Below are positions 35,249-43,335 of a stretch of 64,000 nucleotides of DNA, piece after piece. Numbering within the stretch: position 1 is the first letter of the stretch; each line of letters begins with the position of its first letter. Origin of the DNA: Streptomyces sp. R302 (lineage in GTDB: Bacteria > Actinomycetota > Actinomycetes > Streptomycetales > Streptomycetaceae). The notes below the pieces were generated by a model. It was given only the letters and a program-made list of their open reading frames with translations. It was not told the DNA's origin and did no database searches. Where the stretch lies: positions 372,001 to 436,000 of the forward strand of contig NZ_JABBGE010000009.1 in NCBI RefSeq assembly GCF_012927245.1, in the 5' to 3' direction. A program made the position numbers and the translations under genes.

Positions 35249-36340
35249 TCAGCGCAGCACCGACTCCAGGAAGTCGCTGCCCAGGCGGGCGACGACGGAG
35301 AAGTCGAGCTGGTGCAGGACGTAGCGGCCTCGGCGGCGGGTGGTGAGCAGGCCCGCCTTCCGCAGGACGGCCAGGTGGCGGGAGACCTCGGGGGCGGTGA
35401 TGCCGTACGTCTCCGCCAGCTCGCTCGTCGAGTACGGGCCGCGCGCCAGGCTCCGGCACATCCGCATCCGCACCGGGTGGGCGAGCGCTTCGAGGCGGAG
35501 CCCCACGGTGCCGACGGGCTCCAGGCCGCCGAGCTCGCGACTGGCCGCCGGATACATGATCACCGGCTGCCAGCCGGGCGCGTAGAGGGCGATGAGGTGC
35601 GGCCGGCCGAAGGCGCTGGGCACCAGCGTCACGGACCCGGCCCTGGCCTCCGTCCGGGCCTCCACCAGCTTGTCGACCACGATCCGGGTGCCCTCGTGGT
35701 CCTGCTCCAGGCTCAGCGCCCGGGAGGCGTCCGCGAGGGCGTCGGCCAGGCCCTTGCGGCGCATCAGCTCCGTCTTGTGGCGGGCGTCGGCGGCGAGCTG
35801 CACCCGGACCCGCTTCCAGGTGTCGGCGAAGAAGGCCTCGTCGCAGTCCTCCAGGAGCCGCCGGAGCCACGCGCGCGTGGCAGTGGGCGCGCAGATCATC
35901 CGCTCCGCGAACGCGGCCTGGCGCGGGCCGCGCGCGGCGGCCAGGTCCAGGGCGCGCCGCCGGGACGCCTCGTCGACCAGCGGGGACGGGATGCCGCCCC
36001 GGGCGTGGCGGGGGCTGCACGCGATCTCCAGGGCGGCGCCGACGAAGGTCTCGTCGTCGATGCGGTCGAGGTCGTCGAGCTCCTCGGCCAGGGTCTCGCG
36101 GGGCCGGGCGGGCAGCAGGAAGTCCGAGCGGGTCGACCGCCACATGAAGTCGGCTTCCAGGAGGCGGTCCGCGAGGCCGGGTTCGAGCGCGGCGCCGGTC
36201 GCCGTCGCCCACGCGTGGTGGGCGGGGTGGTGGCCCGGTTCGGCGAGGACGTGGACGGCGTTGCCGAGCTCGGCCAGCGGCGAGGGGCTGAAGGCGATCC
36301 GCTCGGGCGGCACGCCGGTGATGTCGATGGTCACGCTCAC
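35249..36340 (-). CDS. DUF5937/ArsR-type winged-helix transcriptional regulator
   Basis: A protein of about 363 residues: a large N-terminal domain (DITGVPPERIAFSPSPLAEL, typical of DUF5937) and a C-terminal ArsR-like winged helix (EALAHPVRMRMCRSLARGPY, then STSELAETYGITAPEVSRHL, AVLRKAGLLTTRRRGRYVLH). No cysteine metal site of classic ArsR is visible. GTG 36340 or 36334 is the likely start. It is divergent from a 79-residue gene, with a perfect 14-bp inverted repeat between them that is very probably its operator. Confidence 0.85.
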   Translation of the reverse strand: MSVTIDITGVPPERIAFSPSPLAELGNAVHVLAEPGHHPAHHAWATATGAALEPGLADRLLEADFMWRSTRSDFLLPARPRETLAEELDDLDRIDDETFVGAALEIACSPRHARGGIPSPLVDEASRRRALDLAAARGPRQAAFAERMICAPTATRAWLRRLLEDCDEAFFADTWKRVRVQLAADARHKTELMRRKGLADALADASRALSLEQDHEGTRIVVDKLVEARTEARAGSVTLVPSAFGRPHLIALYAPGWQPVIMYPAASRELGGLEPVGTVGLRLEALAHPVRMRMCRSLARGPYSTSELAETYGITAPEVSRHLAVLRKAGLLTTRRRGRYVLHQLDFSVVARLGSDFLESVLR

Positions 36341-36374
36341 GCCCCCATGGTGCGGGATGCCCCCGTGCGGCCGT

Positions 36375-36407
36375 CGCGCCGATTGACGGCCCTCGTCAAT
36401 CGGCGCG
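36375..36407. promoter_or_regulatory. Perfect 14-bp inverted repeat operator in a divergent promoter
   Basis: CGCGCCGATTGACG (36375-36388) and CGTCAATCGGCGCG (36394-36407) are exact complements around GCCCT. It lies 35 nt from the regulator start and 34 nt from the small gene start, central to the divergent promoter. ArsR-like regulators bind such interrupted palindromes, so autoregulation and control of the small gene are likely. Confidence 0.75.
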
Positions 36408-36440
36408 CGGGACGGTCCCGACCGGGCCCAGAGTGAGCCC

Positions 36441-36680
36441 ATGGACGCGCTGCAACAGCACCTCTTCGACAGCTACCGGGCCGCGCGGCGGGGCGAGCCC
36501 GCGCCGCCCGCCCCCGGCACCCACGACCTGGCCGTGCTCCGCGAACTCCGCGACCACCGCCGCTTCGCGCGCGTGCTCGCCGGCCGCCCCGCGACCGGCC
36601 CCCTCGGCAGGACCCTCGCCGCCCTCCGGTCCCGCCTCGGCCTCCGCCGCCCGCAGACCGGCCCCACGGACCGCCCCTGA
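36441..36680 (+). CDS. Small basic protein, unknown function (79 aa)
   Basis: ATG 36441 encodes 79 residues: MDALQQHLFDSYRAARRGE, a Pro-rich stretch, then HDLAVLRELRDHRRFARVLA and a basic C-terminus with RSRLGLRRPQ. No domain or membrane segment was recognised. It shares a divergent promoter and a perfect palindrome with the DUF5937-type regulator, which is the main reason to believe it is a real regulated gene. The ribosome binding site is weak. Confidence 0.6.
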   Translation: MDALQQHLFDSYRAARRGEPAPPAPGTHDLAVLRELRDHRRFARVLAGRPATGPLGRTLAALRSRLGLRRPQTGPTDRP

Positions 36681-36739
36681 CCGGCCCCGACGGCCGACGG
36701 CACACGCACGACCCCCACGAGCAAGCCCCACACGGACGA

Positions 36740-37178
36740 AACGAACGGCCCTCGTACGGCCCCGGGCTTCGTACGGCGTCGGGTCTCCGGACGCCGTATG
36801 GCCCCGGGCCTCGGGTCTCGTACGGCCCCGGTCCTCGTACGGCCTCGGGTCTCGGGCCGCCGTACGGGCCCCGGCCCCGGGTCTCGTACGGCCCCGGGCC
36901 TCGGGTCTCGTACGGCCCCCGGCCTCGGATCTCGTACGGCCGCCGGTCAGGGCCGCCGTACAGCCCCCCCCCCGGCCCCGGGCAGCCTCGGGCCGCCGTA
37001 CGGCTCCGGACCTCGGATCTAGTACAGCCCCCGGCTTCGGGTCTCGTACGGCCCGCGGGCCTCGGGCCGCCGTATGGCCCCGGGCCTCGGGCCGCAGTAC
37101 GGTCCCCGGCCTCGGGTCGCCTCGGGCCGCCGCATGGCCGCCCCCGGCCTCGGATCTCGTACGGCCCCCGGGCCGGGC
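36740..37178. repeat. GC-rich minisatellite between convergent genes
   Basis: About 440 nt of degenerate tandem repeats built on TCGTACGGCCCCGGGCCTCG, with a period near 24 nt and roughly fifteen to twenty units. Recurrent variants are CTCGGGTCTCGTACGG and CTCGGGCCGCCGTACGG. The region contains no credible gene; reading frames across it are long only because the repeats lack stops. It separates two convergent genes. Confidence 0.85.
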
Positions 37179-37180
37179 CT

Positions 37181-38428
37181 TCAGGCCTCGATGAGCGTCA
37201 GGAAGTCGCGTACGGCCTTTCTGACGTCCTCGGGCGTCCACTCCAGGCCCTCCCCGGCCACCGTCACCTCGGTGACGGCGGTCCCCGGCGGGCCGCCGGG
37301 GACCGGTGCGAACCAGCGGCGGAAGAGGCAGGTCCCGGTCCGCTCGGTCAGCGCGAGCGCCGCCGCCGTCAGGACGTCGGGCTCGTACGGGAGCCACACC
37401 TGGAACTGGTGGGTGTGCGGCACCTCCGGGTGCACCCGGAACCAGCCGGGACCGTCCTTCCCGGCGAGCGCCTCGCGCAGCGCCTCCGCCACCACGCGCG
37501 CGTGGGCCACGTACGAGGGCAGCCGGGGCAGCTCGGTGTCCAGGCCGCGCAGCGCCGAGAGCGCGGTCGCGTACTGCTGGAAGACCAGGCCCCCGTACCG
37601 GTGGAGCCAGACCCTGGCCTCCGCCACCAGCTCCTCGGGCCCGGCCAGCACGGCCCCGGACATCCCGCCGAGGGACTTGTAGAACGACACGTACACGCTG
37701 TCCGCGAGCCCGGCGATCTCCGCGAGCGGACGCCCGAAGTGCGTCGGGCACTCCCACAGCCGGGCGCCGTCGAAGTGGACCACCGCGTCCCGCTCCCTGG
37801 CCGCCTCGACGGTCGCGGTCAGCTCCTCCCAGGACGGCAGCACGAAGCCCGCGTCCCGCAGCGGCAGCTCCAGCATCAGCGTCCCGAAGGGCTCCGGGTG
37901 GTCCCGTACCTCCTCGGCCGTCGGCAGCCGGGGCGCGTCCGTCGGGTGGACCGTCCGCAGCCCCGACACGGTCCCGAAGGCGTCGTCCTCGTGGACCTCG
38001 GGGTGGGCGAGCGGGTGGAGCGCGACGACCGGGCTGCCGGTGCGCCCGGCCCAGCAGCGCAGGGCCACCTGCTGGGCCATGGTGCCGGTGGGGAGGAAGA
38101 CGGCGGCCTCCATCCCCAGCTCCTCGGCGACCCGCCGCTCCAGGACCTCCACGAGACCGTCGCCGTACGTGTCGGGGAGCGCGTCCGCGAGGTCCGCCGC
38201 GTCCGTCCAGTCGGCGAGCTCGCGCAGCCGCGCGCCGACCGTGCCGTCCACGGACGGGCGCCACAGCGTGCGCGCGGCCCCGCCCCACACCTGGGTCCGG
38301 TACCGCCGCGCCGCCCCCTCGTCAAGGTCCTTCCCGGTCACCTCGTCCGACACCCCGCCGGTCACGTCTCCGGTCACCTCTCCCGTCACCGCTTCGGGCG
38401 TCTCCGGTGGCAGCTGATCCCTGTTCAT
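37181..38428 (-). CDS. Threonine aldolase/beta-eliminating lyase family protein (PLP-dependent)
   Basis: A 415-residue fold-type I PLP enzyme of the low-specificity threonine aldolase family, which splits threonine-like beta-hydroxy amino acids to glycine and an aldehyde. Visible are FLPTGTMAQQVALRCWA, the PLP-contacting VVHFDGARLWE, and the Schiff-base lysine in YVSFYKSLGGMSGAV. The N-terminus has a non-conserved repeat (VTGEVTGDVTGGVSDEVTG) encoded by short nucleotide repeats. ATG 38428 is used; the real substrate is not known. Confidence 0.85.
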   Translation of the reverse strand: MNRDQLPPETPEAVTGEVTGDVTGGVSDEVTGKDLDEGAARRYRTQVWGGAARTLWRPSVDGTVGARLRELADWTDAADLADALPDTYGDGLVEVLERRVAEELGMEAAVFLPTGTMAQQVALRCWAGRTGSPVVALHPLAHPEVHEDDAFGTVSGLRTVHPTDAPRLPTAEEVRDHPEPFGTLMLELPLRDAGFVLPSWEELTATVEAARERDAVVHFDGARLWECPTHFGRPLAEIAGLADSVYVSFYKSLGGMSGAVLAGPEELVAEARVWLHRYGGLVFQQYATALSALRGLDTELPRLPSYVAHARVVAEALREALAGKDGPGWFRVHPEVPHTHQFQVWLPYEPDVLTAAALALTERTGTCLFRRWFAPVPGGPPGTAVTEVTVAGEGLEWTPEDVRKAVRDFLTLIEA

Positions 38429-38566
38429 GGAGCGATCATCACACCGCCCCCCGCACCCCCGCCCGCGGGTTTCGGGCAGCCGGGAGGAGGCGCGAAACGC
38501 TGGCGTAGCATGACGAGAAATCGTCCGGTACCCGCCGAGGACTGGAACGGAAGGCCCGTAACCACC

Positions 38567-39544
38567 GTGAACGCACCCGCAGCGCCAGAGCCCAGGGCCG
38601 AGGACCGGCCCGCCCGGCTGACCGTCGGGGTCGTCGGCGCAGGCCGCGTCGGCCCCGCGCTCGCCGCCTCCCTCCGGCTCGCCGGACACCGCCCCGTCGC
38701 CGTCTCCGCGGTCTCCGACGCCTCCCGGCGCCGGGCCGCCGCGCTGCTGCCGGACGTGCCGGTGGTGGAGCCCGCGCGGGTGCTCGCGCTCGCCGACCTC
38801 GTCCTGCTGACCGTCCCGGACGACGCCCTGCCGGGCCTCGTCGAGGGACTCGCCGGGACCGGCGCCGTCCGGCCCGGCCAGCTGATCGTGCACACCTCGG
38901 GGCGGTACGGCGCCCGGGTCCTGGACCCGGCCCGGCGCGCGGGCGCGCTCCCGCTGGCCCTGCACCCGGCGATGACCTTCACCGGCACCGCCGTGGACGT
39001 GCAGCGGCTCGCCGGCTGCTCCTTCGGGGTGACCGCGCCGGAGGAGCTGCGGCTCGCCGCCGAGGCGCTGGTCATCGAGATGGGCGGGGAGCCCGAGTGG
39101 ATCGCCGAGGAGGCCCGGCCGCTCTACCACGCGGCCCTCGCCCTCGGCGCGAACCACCTGGTCACCCTGGTGGCCCAGTCGATGGAACTGCTCCGCACGG
39201 CCGGCGTCGCCGCCCCCGACCGGATGCTCGGCCCCCTCCTGGGCGCCGCCCTCGACAACGCGCTGCGGTCCGGCGACGCGGCCCTGACCGGCCCCGTCGC
39301 GCGCGGCGACGCCGGCACGGTCGCCGCCCACGTCGCCGAGCTCCGCAAGCACGCCCCCGGCACCGTCGCCGGCTACCTGGCGATGGCCCGGACGACCGCC
39401 GACCGGGCGCTGGCGCACGGCCTGCTCAAGCCGGAGCTGGCCCAGGATCTGTTGGGCGTCCTCGCCGCCGACCCCGCCGCAGACACGACCGGCCCCGCAG
39501 ACACGACCGGCCCCGACGACGGGCCGCGAGGAGACGACCGATGA
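38567..39544 (+). CDS. Rossmann-like DUF2520 domain oxidoreductase
   Basis: A 325-residue protein with N-terminal NAD(P)-binding motif GVVGAGRVGPALAASL, VLLTVPDDAL, LHPAMTFTG, and a helical C-terminal DUF2520 domain. This resembles ketopantoate reductase/6-phosphogluconate dehydrogenase-like folds. Its stop overlaps the panC start (ATGA). The neighbouring pantothenate gene makes a ketopantoate reductase-like role attractive, but this is inference. GTG 38567 is used; ATG 38510 is in frame upstream. The C-terminus has a duplicated ADTTGP. Confidence 0.88.
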   Translation: MNAPAAPEPRAEDRPARLTVGVVGAGRVGPALAASLRLAGHRPVAVSAVSDASRRRAAALLPDVPVVEPARVLALADLVLLTVPDDALPGLVEGLAGTGAVRPGQLIVHTSGRYGARVLDPARRAGALPLALHPAMTFTGTAVDVQRLAGCSFGVTAPEELRLAAEALVIEMGGEPEWIAEEARPLYHAALALGANHLVTLVAQSMELLRTAGVAAPDRMLGPLLGAALDNALRSGDAALTGPVARGDAGTVAAHVAELRKHAPGTVAGYLAMARTTADRALAHGLLKPELAQDLLGVLAADPAADTTGPADTTGPDDGPRGDDR

Positions 39545-40611
39545 CCCTGACCGACCGGAAGAACCCCGGGCGGCACGCGCCGGCGGAGCTGGTCTCCACG
39601 GTCGCGGAACTGGCACGCGCGCGTGCGAGCTTCGGCGGCCCGCCGGGGCACAACGCCGTCGTCATGACCATGGGCGCCCTCCACGAGGGGCACGCCACCC
39701 TGATCCGGGCCGCCCGCGAGCGGGTCGGCGCGGACGGCTTCGTCGTCGTCACCGTCTTCGTCAACCCGCTCCAGTTCGGCGCGGGCGAGGACCTCGACCG
39801 CTACCCGCGCACCCTCGACGCCGACCTGGAGCTGGCCTTCGCCGCCGGCGCCAGTGCCGTCTTCGCGCCCTCCGTCGACGAGGTCTACCCCGGCGGGCAG
39901 CCGCAGGTCCGGATCACCGCGGGCCCCATGGGCGACCGCCTGGAGGGCGCCTCCCGCCCCGGGCACTTCGACGGCGTCCTCACCGTCGTCGCCAAGCTCC
40001 TCCACCTCACCGGGCCCGACCTGGCCTTCTTCGGCCAGAAGGACGCCCAGCAGCTGGCCGTCATCCGGCGCATGGCGCGGGACCTGAACTTCCCCGTCGA
40101 GATCGTCGGCGTCCCCACGGTCCGCGAGGACGACGGCCTCGCCCTGTCGAGCCGCAACCGCTACCTGTCGGCCGCCGAGCGGCACACCGCCCTCGCGCTG
40201 TCCCGGGCCCTGTTCGCCGCCCGCGACCGGCTCGCCGCGCAGGAGGCGCTGCACGCGCGCGCCGTCGCCCTGCCCGGCGCCCAGGGGCGGGCCGGGAACC
40301 GCGCCGAGGCGCTGTCCCGGCTCGGCGAGGCCCGGGCCGCCGCCGACGCGCACGCGGTCGCGCAGGCCGCCGAGGGCGGCGGCGCCGAGGCCGTCCGGGC
40401 CGCGGCCCGGGGCGTCCTCGACGAGGCCGCGAAGGCCGAGCCGCCGCTCGTCCTCGACTACCTGGCGCTGATCGACCCCGCCGACTTCACCGAGGTCGAG
40501 GACGGCCACCGGGGCGAGGCGATCCTGGCGCTCGCCGCGCGCGTGGGCACCACCCGGCTGATCGACAACATCCCGATGACCTTCGGAGCCACCCAGGGAG
40601 CCGCCTCGTGA
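39541..40611 (+). CDS. panC: Pantoate-beta-alanine ligase (pantothenate synthetase)
   Basis: Condenses pantoate with beta-alanine using ATP to give pantothenate, the precursor of CoA. Motifs are VMTMGALHEGH (HIGH-like), VFVNPLQFG, GHFDGVLTVV, FGQKDAQQLAVIRRM and LALSSRNRYLS (KMSKS-like). At 356 residues it is longer than the usual ~280-310 because of an Ala-rich insertion after LFAARDRLAAQEALHA. It is translationally coupled to the genes on both sides (ATGA and GTGA overlaps). Confidence 0.94.
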   Translation: MTLTDRKNPGRHAPAELVSTVAELARARASFGGPPGHNAVVMTMGALHEGHATLIRAARERVGADGFVVVTVFVNPLQFGAGEDLDRYPRTLDADLELAFAAGASAVFAPSVDEVYPGGQPQVRITAGPMGDRLEGASRPGHFDGVLTVVAKLLHLTGPDLAFFGQKDAQQLAVIRRMARDLNFPVEIVGVPTVREDDGLALSSRNRYLSAAERHTALALSRALFAARDRLAAQEALHARAVALPGAQGRAGNRAEALSRLGEARAAADAHAVAQAAEGGGAEAVRAAARGVLDEAAKAEPPLVLDYLALIDPADFTEVEDGHRGEAILALAARVGTTRLIDNIPMTFGATQGAAS

Positions 40612-42281
40612 CCGGAATACGACTGCACGCCCCCGCGCCCGGCTGGGCCATCGACGCCGACGTCGTCGTGGTGGGCTCGGGCGTCGCCGGACTGACGGCC
40701 GCCCTGCGCTGCACCGCCGCCGGGCTCCGTACGGTCGTCGTCACCAAGGCCAACCTGGACGACGGCTCCACCCGCTGGGCCCAGGGCGGCATCGCCGCCG
40801 CGCTCGGCGAGGGCGACACCCCGGGGCAGCACCTGGACGACACCCTCGTCGCCGGCGCCGGGCTCTGCGACGAGCCGGCCGTCCGCCTCCTCGTCACCGA
40901 GGGCCCCGACGCCGTCCGCCGCCTCATGGCCACCGGCGCCGACTTCGACCGTACCGACGACGGCGAGATCGCCCTCACCCGCGAGGGCGGCCACCACCGC
41001 CGCCGGATCGCCCACGCGGGCGGCGACGCCACCGGCGCCGAGATCTCCCGGGCCCTGGTCGAGGCGATCCGCGAGCGGGGGGTGCGCACCATCGAGCACG
41101 CGCTCGTCCTCGACCTCCTCAAGGACGACGAGGGGCGCACGGCCGGCGTCACCCTGCACGTCATGGGCGAGGGCCAGCACGACGGCGTCGGCGCCGTCCG
41201 CGCCCCCGCCGTGGTCCTCGCCACCGGCGGCATGGGCCAGGTCTTCTCCGCCACCACCAACCCGTCCGTCTCCACCGGCGACGGCGTCGCCCTCGCGCTG
41301 CGCGCCGGCGCCGAGGTCTCCGACCTGGAGTTCGTCCAGTTCCACCCGACCGTGCTGTTCCTCGGCGCCGGCGCCGAGGGCCAGCAGCCGCTCGTCTCCG
41401 AGGCGGTACGCGGCGAGGGCGCCCACCTGGTCGACGCGGACGGCGTCCGCTTCATGCTCGGGCAGCACGAGCTGGCCGAGCTCGCGCCCCGGGACATCGT
41501 CGCCAAGGCGATCACCCGCCGCATGGCGGAGCAGGGCGCCGAGCACATGTACCTCGACGCCCGGCACTTCGGCGCCGAGATGTGGGAGCACCGCTTCCCC
41601 ACGATCCTGGCCGCCTGCCGGGCGCACGGCATCGACCCGGTCACCGACCCGATCCCGGTCGCCCCGGCCGCGCACTACGCCTCCGGCGGCATCCGCACCG
41701 ACCTCGGCGGCCGCACCACCGTCCCCGGCCTGTACGCCTGCGGCGAGGTCGCCTGCACCGGCGTGCACGGCGCCAACCGGCTGGCCTCGAACTCGCTCCT
41801 GGAGGGCCTGGTCTTCGCGGAGCGGATCGCCGCCGACATCGCCGAGCACGGCCCGCACCGCGAGGGCGTGGCGAAGAACGAGGACGGCGAGGTGCTGACC
41901 CTCGTCGCGCCCGAGGCCCGCCGCGAGATCCAGCGGATCATGACCAGGGACGCGGGCGTGCTGCGGTCGGCCGCCTCCCTGACGGCCGCCTGCGACGCCC
42001 TGGAGGCGCTGCGGCAGGACACCGAGGAGGAGCGCAAGGCCGCCGAGCCGGGCGTCGACTCCTGGGAGACCACCAACCTCCTGTGCGTCGCCCGGGTCCT
42101 GGCCGCGGCCGCCCTGGCCCGCGAGGAGACGCGCGGCTGCCACTGGCGGGAGGACCGCCCGGACCGGGACGACGAGAAGTGGCGCCGCCACCTGGTCGTC
42201 CGGATCGCCGCCGACCGCCGCCCGGTGGTCCGCGTCACCGAAGGCGCGGACTTCCCGCCCGTGACCCCCGAAGCCCCGTGA
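40608..42281 (+). CDS. nadB: L-aspartate oxidase
   Basis: FAD enzyme that oxidises L-aspartate to iminoaspartate for quinolinate synthesis. The FAD-binding motif VVGSGVAGLTAALR is near residue 18, followed by STRWAQGGIAAAL, EGGHHRRRIAHAGGDATG, FVQFHPT and ACTGVHGANRLASNSLLEGLVF split over the C-terminal half. The 557 residues are full length. The GTG overlaps the panC stop. The partner quinolinate synthase gene nadA is not in this window. Confidence 0.95.
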   Translation: MTGIRLHAPAPGWAIDADVVVVGSGVAGLTAALRCTAAGLRTVVVTKANLDDGSTRWAQGGIAAALGEGDTPGQHLDDTLVAGAGLCDEPAVRLLVTEGPDAVRRLMATGADFDRTDDGEIALTREGGHHRRRIAHAGGDATGAEISRALVEAIRERGVRTIEHALVLDLLKDDEGRTAGVTLHVMGEGQHDGVGAVRAPAVVLATGGMGQVFSATTNPSVSTGDGVALALRAGAEVSDLEFVQFHPTVLFLGAGAEGQQPLVSEAVRGEGAHLVDADGVRFMLGQHELAELAPRDIVAKAITRRMAEQGAEHMYLDARHFGAEMWEHRFPTILAACRAHGIDPVTDPIPVAPAAHYASGGIRTDLGGRTTVPGLYACGEVACTGVHGANRLASNSLLEGLVFAERIAADIAEHGPHREGVAKNEDGEVLTLVAPEARREIQRIMTRDAGVLRSAASLTAACDALEALRQDTEEERKAAEPGVDSWETTNLLCVARVLAAAALAREETRGCHWREDRPDRDDEKWRRHLVVRIAADRRPVVRVTEGADFPPVTPEAP

Positions 42282-42321
42282 TTTTCCCCCGAAGCCCCGT
42301 CACCCCCAGGGAGCAGCAGCC

Positions 42322-43335
42322 GTGAGCACGCCCGAGGAATCCCGTCCCGAGCCCGTGGACGTCCCTCTCATCCAGATCAGCTCGCACGAGGAGTCCGGCG
42401 GCTGCGGCGACGGCTGCGGCTGCGGCGACGCGGAGGAGTACGAGTGCGGGCTCGACCCCGCGCTCGCCCAGCTGCTCGCCGACGCCGGCCTCGACCCCGT
42501 ACAGGTCGAGGACATCGCCCACCTGGCGATCGCCGAGGACCTCGACGGCGGCGTCGACGTGACGACCGTGGCGACCGTCCCCGAGGACGCCGTCGCGACC
42601 GCCGACTTCGTGGCCCGGGAGGCCGGCGTGGTCGCCGGCCTGCGGGTGGCGGAGGCGGTCCTGTCGATCGTCTGCACCGAGGAGTTCGAGGTCGAGCGGC
42701 ACCGTGAGGACGGCGAGCGCGTCGAGCCCGGCGACCTGCTGCTCAGCGTCACCGCCCGCACCCGCGACCTGCTCACCGGCGAGCGCAGCGCGCTGAACAT
42801 CCTGTGCCGCCTCTCCGGCATCGCCACCGCCACGCGCGCGTGGGCGGACGTCCTGGAGGGCACGAAGGCCAGGGTCCGCGACACCCGCAAGACGACGCCG
42901 GGGCTGCGCGCCCTGGAGAAGTACGCGGTCCGCTGCGGCGGCGGCGTCAACCATCGGATGTCGCTCTCGGACGCGGCGCTGGTGAAGGACAACCACGTGG
43001 TGGCCGCCGGCGGTGTCGCCGAGGCCTTCCAGGCCGTGCGCGAGGCCTTCCCCGAGCTGCCGATCGAGGTCGAGGTCGACACCATGCACCAGGTCCGCGA
43101 GGTCCTCGACGCGGGCGCCGACCTGATCCTGCTCGACAACTTCACCCCGGACGAGACCGAGGAGGCCGTGGCCCTGGTCGGCGGCCGCGCGGCCCTGGAG
43201 TCCTCCGGCCGGCTGACCCTGGAGAACGCGGCGGCGTACGCGGCGACCGGCGTGGACTACCTGGCGGTCGGCGGCCTCACGCACTCCTCCCCGATCCTCG
43301 ACATCGGCCTGGACCTGCGCGAGGTGCGCGACTGA
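42322..43335 (+). CDS. nadC: Nicotinate-nucleotide pyrophosphorylase (quinolinate phosphoribosyltransferase)
   Basis: Makes nicotinate mononucleotide from quinolinate and PRPP. The catalytic domain shows IAEDLDGGVDVTT, GERSALNILCRLSGIAT, DTRKTTPGLRALEKYAV, GGGVNHRMSLSDAALVKDNH, and the C-terminal VGGLTHSSP. The 337-residue length exceeds the usual ~280 because of an N-terminal extension with a cysteine cluster (GGCGDGCGCGD and a later YECGLD). The start is GTG; the stop overlaps coaX by one base. Confidence 0.95.
   Translation: MSTPEESRPEPVDVPLIQISSHEESGGCGDGCGCGDAEEYECGLDPALAQLLADAGLDPVQVEDIAHLAIAEDLDGGVDVTTVATVPEDAVATADFVAREAGVVAGLRVAEAVLSIVCTEEFEVERHREDGERVEPGDLLLSVTARTRDLLTGERSALNILCRLSGIATATRAWADVLEGTKARVRDTRKTTPGLRALEKYAVRCGGGVNHRMSLSDAALVKDNHVVAAGGVAEAFQAVREAFPELPIEVEVDTMHQVREVLDAGADLILLDNFTPDETEEAVALVGGRAALESSGRLTLENAAAYAATGVDYLAVGGLTHSSPILDIGLDLREVRD

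Noticed and set aside
36737..37200. Apparent coding frames across the minisatellite
   Set aside because: Frames stay open because the repeat units lack stops; products are repetitive Arg/Pro/Gly strings with no start signal.
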